Shown here in pieces: positions 5,409 through 11,513 of a stretch of DNA of 11,513 nt (position 1 is its first letter; each line of letters opens with the position of its first letter). Source of the DNA: JBHJOF01 sp050330055 (lineage in GTDB: Bacteria > Pseudomonadota > Alphaproteobacteria > Kiloniellales > JAKSDN01); contig JBHJOF010000202.1 of NCBI GenBank assembly GCA_050330055.1, positions 1 through 11,513 of the forward strand. Direction: 5' to 3'. Made by a program: the position numbers and the translations under genes. The notes beneath the pieces are model-generated. The model was not told the origin of the DNA. It saw nothing but the letters and a program-made list of their open reading frames with translations, and did not search any database.

Positions 5409-7229
5409 TTGAATGCGCAGCAGCAGATATTCCGCCGTCCCGCGGCGATTCTGGCGGCGGACGCGGTCGGCTATACCCGGCTCATGGGGCTGGACGAGGA
5501 CGGCACCTTTGTGCAGCAGCGGGCCCATTTGCGCGAGCTCGTCTATCCCCAGCTCCATGAACACAGCGGGCGCCTGGTAAAGTCGACCGGCGACGGCTTT
5601 CTGGCCGAATTTGCGAATGCCGACGATGCCCTGTCCTGCGCCATAGACCTGCAGTTCGCCTTCCGGACCTACAACTCCGCCTTGCCCAGGGCGCAGCGGC
5701 TCAACTACCGCATGGGGCTCAACGTCGGCGAGGTCATCATCGAGGATGACGACATCTACGGCGACGCGGTGAACATCACCTGCCGGCTCGAGGGCCTGGC
5801 GCAGCCCGGCGGCATCGTGGTGTCCGCCCTTGCCTATCAGAGCCTTAAGAACAGGGGCGAGCTCGGCTTCAAGGAGCTCGGGGAACGCCAGGTCAAGAAT
5901 GTCGCAGCCCCGGTGCGGGCCTACAGCGTCGAGCTGCCGGACAACGGGCACCGTCCGGCCATCCGGGTCAGCGCGATCCGAGCCGCCTCCGCCGCCGATC
6001 GGGGGCCAACGCGGGGTCTGAAGGCCATTGTGACAGAAATCACAGACCACATCCCCTTGGAGAAGCCATCTATCATCGTACTACCATTCGCCAATCTGAA
6101 CCGGGATCCGGAGGACCACTACATATGCGACGCCTTCACCCAAAGCATCAGCATCGACCTCTCTAAGTTCCGCAGCTTGCTGGTGATTTCGTCACATACG
6201 GCGTTCTCCTACAGAGACACGCCGATCAGGGCGAGTTCGCTCAACCGCGAGCTCGGCGTCCGCTACATTGTTCAGGGGTCTGTCCGTCGCTCCCCGAGCT
6301 CGCTACGCATCCAGATGGAACTGACCGACGCCGAACAGGATCGCGTGATCTGGGCCGACCGCTTCGACCGCGAGATCGCCAACTTCGGGGCGATTCCGGA
6401 CGAGATCACGCGGCAGATCGTCGCTGCCCTGGCCCTGGAAACCGATGCTGCCGAGCGCCGCCGTGTCGCCGGCCGCCGGGCCATCAAGCTGAACGCCTAT
6501 GAAGCCTACCTTCGCGGCGTCCAGGCTTTCAGCCAAACCTCCAGGAGTCGCTGGAAGCAATCCCGCGCTCTGTTCGAGAGCGCAACAAGGCTCGATCCGA
6601 ACTTTGCGCGCGCCTGGGGCTACCTCGCCTACAGCATGGCGCGCGGCGTCCTGTCGGGCTGGCTGGACAAGACTCACCTCGATGACGCCTTGCACCATGC
6701 CATAACGGCCGTTCAGCTCGATCCCGAAGACTACGCCAATCACTGGGACCTGGCGTTCGTCTGCCTCAATACTGGGCGATTCTCGCGCGCGCAGCGTCAC
6801 TACGAACGCGCACTTTCGCTCAACCCGAACGACGCGGACCTGCTCGCGGAAATGGCGGCGATGCTCGTCTATCTGGGCGAGCCCAAGGATGCGATCCAGC
6901 AGATCCGACGCGCCATGATCCTCAATCCGCACTACCCCGACTGGTACTGCTGGAATCTGGCCTGGGCGCATTTCAACGATCGCGACTACGAGAATGCCAT
7001 CGCAGAGTTCCTTCAGCTGGACAGCCCGGCCAAGCTGGCCAACCTGAAGATCGCCGCCACCTACGCAAGGCTGAACGAGCCGGCGCTTGCGCGGAGCGCG
7101 CTCGACGCCTTCCTGAAGGAGGAGCCGGGCGCCACGATAGGTCAGCTGCAACAACGCCTGCAGTTCAGGAAGCCCGAAGACGAGGCGCACTGGCTCGAAA
7201 GCCTAAGACTGGCCGGTCTGCCCGAATGA
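5409..7229 (+). CDS. Class III adenylate cyclase with TolB-like domain and TPR tail
   Basis: A 606-residue soluble protein with no membrane segment. Residues about 8-175 form a class III cyclase domain. Metal-binding Asp lie in ILAADAVGY (D18) and STGDG (D62), substrate-selecting Lys58 (VKSTGDG) and Asp119 (IYGDAVN) fit ATP, and the transition-state Asn122 and Arg126 (VNITCR) are present, so it should make cAMP. Residues about 220-330 (PSIIVLPFANLNRDPEDHYI through VIWADRFDREI) are the TolB-N/FlgO-like domain common in these cyclases. From about 350 to 600 are TPR-type helices (LDPNFARAWGYLAY, LDPEDYANHWDLAFV, LNPNDADLLAEMAAML, LNPHYPDWYCWNLAWAHF), probably a protein-interaction sensor. TTG 5409 was chosen because the family begins only about 10 residues before AAILAAD and no ATG or GTG precedes it in frame after the TAG at 5328. 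The following gene is a paralogue of its TPR tail. Confidence 0.9.
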   Translation: MNAQQQIFRRPAAILAADAVGYTRLMGLDEDGTFVQQRAHLRELVYPQLHEHSGRLVKSTGDGFLAEFANADDALSCAIDLQFAFRTYNSALPRAQRLNYRMGLNVGEVIIEDDDIYGDAVNITCRLEGLAQPGGIVVSALAYQSLKNRGELGFKELGERQVKNVAAPVRAYSVELPDNGHRPAIRVSAIRAASAADRGPTRGLKAIVTEITDHIPLEKPSIIVLPFANLNRDPEDHYICDAFTQSISIDLSKFRSLLVISSHTAFSYRDTPIRASSLNRELGVRYIVQGSVRRSPSSLRIQMELTDAEQDRVIWADRFDREIANFGAIPDEITRQIVAALALETDAAERRRVAGRRAIKLNAYEAYLRGVQAFSQTSRSRWKQSRALFESATRLDPNFARAWGYLAYSMARGVLSGWLDKTHLDDALHHAITAVQLDPEDYANHWDLAFVCLNTGRFSRAQRHYERALSLNPNDADLLAEMAAMLVYLGEPKDAIQQIRRAMILNPHYPDWYCWNLAWAHFNDRDYENAIAEFLQLDSPAKLANLKIAATYARLNEPALARSALDAFLKEEPGATIGQLQQRLQFRKPEDEAHWLESLRLAGLPE

Positions 7230-7286
7230 CCCGCCGGCCCGGCCGCGAACTCGGCTGAACAGGGCAAAGCAAGTTGATTTGGAGAA

Positions 7287-7299
7287 CGTCCGCGGGACG
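7287..7299. repeat. Short inverted repeat in the cyclase-TPR intergenic gap
   Basis: CGTCC-GCG-GGACG forms a 5-bp-arm hairpin about 25 bases before the TPR gene start, within a 95-bp gap. It could be an operator half-site pair or a weak attenuating hairpin. It is too short to be confident. Confidence 0.25.
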
Positions 7300-7324
7300 C
7301 AGTTCAAGGTGAAGGGGATACGAC

Positions 7325-8131
7325 ATGAGAGGTACACAGAGCGCCGAAGCCTTCAGGGCTTATCTCGAGGGAGAAAGGAGCTTCTCGGTCATAGACCAGG
7401 AGCGGATGGCGACCAGCCGGGCCAGGTTCGAAGAGGCCGTCAAGCTTGACCCGAAGTTCTCGCGAGCCTGGGGCTATCTGTCCTACAGCTACGTTCGAAG
7501 CGTGCTCGTCGGTTGGCTGGACAGGTCCGAGCTGACGCGGGCAGAGGAGTACGCGCGCAGGGCCGTGCAGCTGGACACCGAGGCCTTCGATGGCGTCGAG
7601 GCGGCCGACTACGCGCCTTACTGGGATCTGGCCTTCGTGTACCTCAGTCAGGGCAAGCTTGCGCAAGCGCTCGCGCAGTACGAGATCGCGGTCGATCTCT
7701 ACAACAACTTCACCGATCGCCTGGACCGCAAGCCGGGACTGCTCGCCGAGGCCGCGGTTGCGAACATTCTGGACGGCAATCGGTCGAAAGCCATCAACAT
7801 GCTGCAAAAAGCCCAGCTTGTGCCGGGATGGTATCGATGGAACCTGGGCTTTGCCTACTACATGGAGAGCGACTATGAGCGCGCGCTGGAGCAGCTGATG
7901 CATCCGGACCTCGATCCGGAAAGCCCGCAGTTCATACCGGAGATTCTGCTGTTCCGCGCCTGCGCTCAGGCGCGAAGCGGCGACACCGAAGGAGCCAACG
8001 AGAGCATAGCGCTGCTGCGTCAACGACAGCCGGCCTTCGACCTGGCCTACGCGACCTCACGCTGGACCTTCAAGGAAGCCGCCGACAACGATCATTGGCG
8101 CGAGGGATTGAGAATGGCCGGCCTCGAGTAG
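7325..8131 (+). CDS. Stand-alone TPR protein, paralogue of the cyclase TPR tail
   Basis: A 268-residue all-helical protein without signal peptide or membrane segment. It aligns by eye along its length with the C-terminal half of the preceding cyclase. LDPKFSRAWGYLSYSYVRSV with VGWLDRSEL matches LDPNFARAWGYLAYSMARGV with SGWLDKTHL; AVQLD then YAPYWDLAFVYLSQGK matches AVQLD then YANHWDLAFVCLNTGR; GWYRWNLGFAYYMESDYERA matches DWYCWNLAWAHFNDRDYENA. Both proteins end in a similar HW-x-x-LR-AGL motif. It has neither cyclase nor TolB-like domain. The start at ATG 7325 has a good purine-rich site (GGTGAAGGGG) about 8 bases upstream. The gap to the cyclase is 95 bp, so co-transcription is possible. 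It could bind the same partner as the cyclase tail, acting as a decoy or subunit. That role is inferred. Confidence 0.85.
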   Translation: MRGTQSAEAFRAYLEGERSFSVIDQERMATSRARFEEAVKLDPKFSRAWGYLSYSYVRSVLVGWLDRSELTRAEEYARRAVQLDTEAFDGVEAADYAPYWDLAFVYLSQGKLAQALAQYEIAVDLYNNFTDRLDRKPGLLAEAAVANILDGNRSKAINMLQKAQLVPGWYRWNLGFAYYMESDYERALEQLMHPDLDPESPQFIPEILLFRACAQARSGDTEGANESIALLRQRQPAFDLAYATSRWTFKEAADNDHWREGLRMAGLE

Positions 8132-8160
8132 GGCTTGCGGCTTGCCCAGCTTGCCCAATA

Positions 8161-8176
8161 GGCGGCCCCGGCCGCC
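8161..8176. terminator. GC hairpin between convergent genes (possible terminator)
   Basis: GGCGGCC-CC-GGCCGCC is a perfect 7-bp-arm inverted repeat 29 bases after the TPR gene stop and 90 bases beyond the minus-strand ankyrin gene stop. Its position between convergent genes suits a transcription end point. No T run follows on either strand, so it is not a classical intrinsic terminator. Confidence 0.35.
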
Positions 8177-8266
8177 AGTGCTCTCCGATACGACCGCCGA
8201 AGTTACCCACATCGAGGTCCGGCCTGCGCTCGTCCCTGGCGAGATCGCCCGGCAGCCGGGCTGCCT

Positions 8267-10702
8267 TCAGCTCGAACCGCTCGCGATCAGCAATAGGGAG
8301 TAGATGCCGCCGTTCTGGCGCTCGGCGGCGAGATCGACGGCCGTGTCGCCGCGGTTGTTGGCTATCAGGACGTTCGCCCGGTGCTTCAGCAGCAGCTGCA
8401 CGACCTCCTGCTCGTCGCGCCAAACGGCGTACATCAGCGCGGTCCAGCCCTTCAGGGCCTGCAGGTCAGGCTCTCCGCCGGCTTCCAGGAGCAGCCGGAC
8501 GATCTCGGCATGGCCGTTCGCGGCAGCCGCCATCAGCGCGGTCTTGTCGTCGCGATTCCGCTGGTTGGGATCCGCGCCCGCTTCAAGAAGGAGCCTGACG
8601 CTGTCGACGTCGCCGCCCCAGGCGGCGTACATCAAGGCCGTCGCCTGGTCCTCCGCGGGTATGTCGGGGTCCGCGCCATAGGCCAGCAGAGCGGCGACCG
8701 CGTCGCGCCGCCCCGTCGTGACCGCCGCGGTCAGGGGCGTGTGACCACTTGCAAGGCGCACGTCGAGTGCGCCCGTCTGGATCGCGCGCCCGATCTCTCG
8801 CGGGAGTGACTCCATTGTGATGGTGACAGGCGTGGCGACGGATTGCCGGATTTCGCCCAGCTCCTTCACGGGCTTCAGCTTGGGTATGTCGGAAAGCGGC
8901 TGCTCGCTCTCATTCGTGCTTGCCGCGAGCTTCGTCTCTGCGCCCGCAGGGAGCTTCGGCTGCTCAGGCTTGCGCGGCGGGATCACGGCCGATTGCTGTC
9001 CGGACGGCGCTGCTTCGCCGGGCGAGGCCAGTGCCAGCTCCTGCCGATCCGCTGCGATCGACGGTGCCCCCTGGTCGATTTGCCCGGGCCGCCCGTCCCC
9101 GCCGGCGCGAACCTGCGCTCGGTCCCGCAACCCGGCCAGCTGCGCGATCTGTCGCATTTCGTCCAGCAGCCGCCGCCCGGGCACGCCATCGCTCGGCAGG
9201 GCGGCGAAGTGTTGGTACGACCGAATCGCCTGCTCGCTCTCGCCATCGATCGTGCCGTCGACCGGGCCCGGGTAAAAGCCGAGGGCCGCAAGAGCCTGTT
9301 CGAGCTCCCGCAGCTCGGACTCGGTCAGAGGCGGCTCCGCCGGTTGCTCCGGCTTGGGAGATTCGGCAGTGGCCGCGACAGCCGGCATCGCGCTCCTCGG
9401 CTCTCGGACATCGGCTCGATCAGGCTCAGGGCCAGGAGGCGGTGCTTGGCTTGCCGTGGCAAGCCGGGCCCTCCCGACCCTTGCCACTGGACTTGGCTTC
9501 TCGACCGGGATTTGCACATCGTCCGCTCGCGCCACCAAGCGATCCGAGGTCACGTCGGGAAAGCTTACGGGCGCGGTGTCTGGTTCGGCGGCGGCAGAGT
9601 CTCGCGGCGCTTGCGCCGGAGCATGCTGCCGAGCGGCCCGGCTCGGGTCTTCTGCCGGCAAGTTGGACGCCGAACGAGACTCATCCGGCATGGCGTCCGC
9701 CGGCGCGACACTATGCCCCGAGGGCGTTTCCACCATCGCTCGTCGGCGTTCAGACTGACGCGCTGCCGCGGACATCGTCGCGAAGGGGCTCTCTTGTACC
9801 GCCGCCTGCTCTTGCTCTGGGCGTTCGCGTTGCACAAGAGCGGCGGCCTTTTCGGCATCGCCGATGGATAGCGTGGTCACTTGATCACTCGGGCGCCGTG
9901 ACTGCGTCTCATCGGCAGCTTCGGTCGATCCGGATCCCGCACGCATCGCAATCCACTCGGCGATTTCCCCCACGCGCGATGGCTGCACCAGCGCTGGCGG
10001 CTCCGGAGCGGCGGGCAAGGCAGCGTCGGCCGCCAGGCCGTTAGAGGATGAACCGGCACGAGGCACGCCGGCAAAGGGCAACTCAAGCGCCCGGGATGGC
10101 ACGGCAGCGATGGGCGCGCTTTCGTGCGGCGCCCTGTTGCTCTCGTCCGTCGCCGAGCGCTTGACATGTGGCGTTTCGATCGACAGCACGACGGCAGCGG
10201 CCGTCGTATCGTCGGCCTCCGGGGCTTCATTCGACGCGCTCTCGACGGCCGGCGTCTCGATCGGCTCGGCGTCCGCGCTGCTGCCGACCTTCTTCGACAC
10301 GCTGGCGTGCCTTGCGACGGCGGCGCCCTCAATCTCGAGAGCGTGCAGACGCCAGCAGGCCTTTTCCGTGTAGGGCTTGCAGAGGCTTTCGACGGTCGCG
10401 CGGTAAGGCTCGACGTGCGAGCGTTCGAGGCCGCTGTCCGTATCGCGGCTGAGCAGCTTTACCCGACCGGCAACATGAAAAGTGTCTGCGGACGATGATG
10501 AAGAGATCTTTGGAGAGATGAAGGGATTGGCGTCGAGGATATCGTGCGACGAGCGCTCGATCTGATGCTCAATGAAGCCCAACGCTCCCACCAAACGCGC
10601 CGCCGCTTCCTCTTCCGGCTGCTGCAATCGCGAATAACCAACCCCGCCGCCGACCAGCAGCGTGAGCAATCCGACAAACCAGACAGTACCCTTCACGACC
10701 AT
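8267..10702 (-). CDS. Membrane-anchored protein with peptidoglycan-binding domain and ankyrin repeats
   Basis: An 811-residue protein. Residues about 5-24 (GTVWFVGLLTLLVGGGVGYS) form one hydrophobic segment after a short basic start, either an uncleaved anchor or a signal peptide with no obvious cleavage site. About 80-125 is a small domain with two Cys (SLCKPYTEKACWRLHALEI). About 125-455 is a long Pro/Ala/Glu/Ser-rich low-complexity linker. About 459-520 is a peptidoglycan-binding-domain-1 type module (LEQALAALGFYPGPVDGTID, then AIRSYQHFAALPSDG). Residues 653-811 carry four to five ankyrin repeats (GHTPLTAAVTTGRRDAVAAL, ATALMYAAWGGDVDSVRLLL, KTALMAAAANGHAEIVRLLL, WTALMYAVWRDEQEVVQLLL). The layout suggests an inner-membrane anchor with the rest in the periplasm, reaching the wall and displaying a protein-binding ankyrin domain. 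ATG 10702 has GAAGAGGG just upstream. Function is unknown. Confidence 0.85.
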   Translation of the reverse strand: MVVKGTVWFVGLLTLLVGGGVGYSRLQQPEEEAAARLVGALGFIEHQIERSSHDILDANPFISPKISSSSSADTFHVAGRVKLLSRDTDSGLERSHVEPYRATVESLCKPYTEKACWRLHALEIEGAAVARHASVSKKVGSSADAEPIETPAVESASNEAPEADDTTAAAVVLSIETPHVKRSATDESNRAPHESAPIAAVPSRALELPFAGVPRAGSSSNGLAADAALPAAPEPPALVQPSRVGEIAEWIAMRAGSGSTEAADETQSRRPSDQVTTLSIGDAEKAAALVQRERPEQEQAAVQESPFATMSAAARQSERRRAMVETPSGHSVAPADAMPDESRSASNLPAEDPSRAARQHAPAQAPRDSAAAEPDTAPVSFPDVTSDRLVARADDVQIPVEKPSPVARVGRARLATASQAPPPGPEPDRADVREPRSAMPAVAATAESPKPEQPAEPPLTESELRELEQALAALGFYPGPVDGTIDGESEQAIRSYQHFAALPSDGVPGRRLLDEMRQIAQLAGLRDRAQVRAGGDGRPGQIDQGAPSIAADRQELALASPGEAAPSGQQSAVIPPRKPEQPKLPAGAETKLAASTNESEQPLSDIPKLKPVKELGEIRQSVATPVTITMESLPREIGRAIQTGALDVRLASGHTPLTAAVTTGRRDAVAALLAYGADPDIPAEDQATALMYAAWGGDVDSVRLLLEAGADPNQRNRDDKTALMAAAANGHAEIVRLLLEAGGEPDLQALKGWTALMYAVWRDEQEVVQLLLKHRANVLIANNRGDTAVDLAAERQNGGIYSLLLIASGSS

Positions 10703-10862
10703 CCCTCTTCAATCAGCCGGCGATCGTGGAACTCCCGCTTATTCGCAGCGTTAGGCTTGAATTCGTCTATAATAGCATGGAAGCCTGCCGGAGGCACTCG
10801 CCGTAGCTCGGTCAACGCGCAGGCGGGAGGCGGGTTCCGCAACAAGGGAGGCCAGGGAGGCC
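10703..10862. other. Divergent intergenic region of the ankyrin and lipoprotein genes
   Basis: 160 bases between two divergent starts hold the overlapping -10 boxes and, on the + strand, a strong purine-rich ribosome site (AAGGGAGGCCAGGGAGG at about 10844-10860) before ATG 10863. A 9-codon frame from ATG 10776 to TAG 10805 begins at or before the expected + transcript start and is not supported as a leader peptide. No clear operator symmetry was seen. Confidence 0.5.
10768..10774. promoter_or_regulatory. Overlapping divergent -10 boxes
   Basis: A perfect TATAAT lies at 10768-10773 on the + strand, and the complement reads TATTAT at 10774-10769 preceded by TGC, an extended -10 form. They would serve the + strand lipoprotein gene (start 10863) and the - strand ankyrin gene (start 10702), with leaders of about 80 and 60 bases. 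No good -35 hexamer is visible for either. The AT-rich spot stands out within a GC-rich genome and lies in the only space between the two starts. Confidence 0.5.
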
Positions 10863-11513
10863 ATGGTACGAGGGCTGAACTGCCCGATTAAGGGCGCGAT
10901 CAGAGGCTGGCAAATTCGCAGGCCGCGACGCGAAATCCTGGCCGCATCCACTGCGCTCTTCATCGGGACGCTTCTTACTGCTGGTTGTGCGGTCAGTGAA
11001 AAGCAGGTCGTCGACTGTTGGCTGCTGGAGTCATCGGAGCTGGCGGCGGCGGTCGAGGACGGCCAGTGCGTCGACCCGCTGCGCCACTACGTTGACGCGC
11101 CGCCCCCGTCCGTCTTGGAGAATCTTGGCCGCATCTCTCCGGCAGCAGGGGGCGGTGTTGCCAGTCCAGGCGGGGCTTCTGATTCCTCCAATGGCGGGCC
11201 GGCGGATGCTGCGTCTGCTGGCGACGCCTCGTCGGGAGGTGGATCAGCAAGTGCTGGCGCCGCCGGTGGCGCTTCGTCAGGTGGCGGGTCGTCCGGCAGC
11301 GGCTCCGGCGGCGGCGCTTCCGGTAGCGGCGGTTCTGACGGCGGCGATGGCGGCGACGGTGGTGACGGCGGAGATGGCGGCGACGGCGGCGATGGCGGCG
11401 ACGGTGGTGACGGCGGAGATGGCGGCGACGGCGGCGGCGATGGTGGAGATGGTGGCGACGGCGGCGGCGGTGACGGCGGCGGCGACGGCGGCGGCGGTGA
11501 TGGCGGCGGCGGT
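10863..11513 (+). CDS. Lipoprotein with Asp-Gly-Gly repeat tract, 3'-truncated by window edge
   Basis: The frame is open from ATG 10863 to the window end (217 codons, no stop) with a strong ribosome site. Residues 18-42 form a lipoprotein signal: basic IRRPRRE, hydrophobic ILAASTALFIGTLL, then the lipobox TAG-Cys42. The n-region is unusually long, about 24 residues. The mature part starts with a short acidic segment carrying Cys52 and Cys69 (VVDCWLLESSELAAAVEDGQ), then a Pro-rich patch. A Ser/Gly/Ala-rich linker (about 95-158) follows, then (Asp-Gly-Gly)n from residue 159: ten perfect DGG triplets followed by looser DGGG and DGGGG units to the edge. Surface Gly/Asp repeats can bind calcium or form extended spacers, but this tract is not a canonical RTX nonapeptide. 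The family is not recognised. It is divergent from the ankyrin/PG-binding gene and may share its control. Confidence 0.8.
   Translation, partial: MVRGLNCPIKGAIRGWQIRRPRREILAASTALFIGTLLTAGCAVSEKQVVDCWLLESSELAAAVEDGQCVDPLRHYVDAPPPSVLENLGRISPAAGGGVASPGGASDSSNGGPADAASAGDASSGGGSASAGAAGGASSGGGSSGSGSGGGASGSGGSDGGDGGDGGDGGDGGDGGDGGDGGDGGDGGDGGGDGGDGGDGGGGDGGGDGGGGDGGGG
11346..11435 (+). repeat. Perfect tandem duplication of a 45-bp unit inside the DGG tract
   Basis: Bases 11346-11390 and 11391-11435 are identical. Each unit encodes five Asp-Gly-Gly triplets and shares the same pattern of synonymous codons (GAT/GAC, GGC/GGT/GGA). Identity at silent positions points to a recent in-frame duplication rather than selection on protein sequence alone. 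Sequence after 11435 has drifted to DGGG and DGGGG spacing. Confidence 0.9.

Noticed and set aside
4958..5560. 200-residue + strand frame spanning the end of the HutD gene and the start of the cyclase
   Set aside because: It overlaps two well-supported genes in another frame and is His/Arg/Pro-rich without motifs.
8843..10044. Several long + strand open frames opposite the ankyrin gene
   Set aside because: Arg/Pro-rich translations without motifs, typical of antisense frames in high-GC DNA. The minus strand carries a TM segment, PG-binding module and ankyrin repeats.
10776..10805. Nine-codon leader-like frame after the TATAAT box
   Set aside because: It starts at or before the predicted transcript start, has no ribosome site, and shows no regulatory codon run.
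11337..11513. CRISPR-like or RTX repeat reading of the G-rich tract
   Set aside because: The repeats are contiguous and coding with no spacers, so it is not CRISPR. The DGG triplet lacks the GGxGxDxUx nonapeptide of RTX proteins.

Overview
The window is a high-GC (about two-thirds G+C by eye) proteobacterial segment, most likely from a methylotroph-type alphaproteobacterium. This rests on linked genes for bacterial tetrahydromethanopterin (H4MPT)/methylofuran C1-carrier biosynthesis, a class III adenylate cyclase fused to a TolB-like domain and TPRs, and typical proteobacterial intergenic palindromes. The lineage is an inference.

Region 1 (1-4140) is a cofactor-biosynthesis cluster on the + strand. 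It holds a dihydroneopterin aldolase cut by the left edge (2-406), an amino-acid-kinase-fold small-molecule kinase resembling MfnE (592-1287), an FMN-dependent dihydromethanopterin reductase of the DmrB type (1976-2545) and a dihydropteroate-synthase-like DUF6513-type protein (2737-4140). A Rid-family gene (1349-1765) interrupts the series on the opposite strand and has palindromic repeats on both sides. Each gap between these genes carries a palindromic element: a GC-rich three-hairpin element (469-571), an inverted pair of GGGGTC/GACCCC palindromes (1262-1343), a GGGGAC/GTCCCC variant (1875-1914) and a second GC-rich element (2567-2682). One palindrome forms the last codons of the kinase.

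Region 2 (4141-5144) starts with about 350 bp at roughly 50% G+C. It holds a start-less 84-codon open frame and two small hairpins, and looks like a foreign or decayed insert. A solitary HutD/Ves-family gene follows, and its 5' end seems to run into this insert.

Region 3 (5409-8131) encodes an adenylate cyclase with a TolB-like domain and TPR tail. It is followed on the same strand by a stand-alone TPR protein that is clearly a paralogue of that tail, suggesting partial duplication of a signalling module.

Region 4 (8267-11513) is a divergent pair of envelope genes. On the minus strand is an 811-residue membrane-anchored protein with a long Pro/Ala-rich linker, a peptidoglycan-binding domain and C-terminal ankyrin repeats. 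On the plus strand is a lipoprotein with a (Asp-Gly-Gly)n tract containing a perfect 45-bp tandem duplication, cut by the right edge. They share an intergenic region in which overlapping -10 boxes face both ways. Regions 3 and 4 are the least conventional part of the window. A functional link between them (cAMP signalling, TPR and ankyrin scaffolds, envelope lipoprotein) is only a hypothesis.
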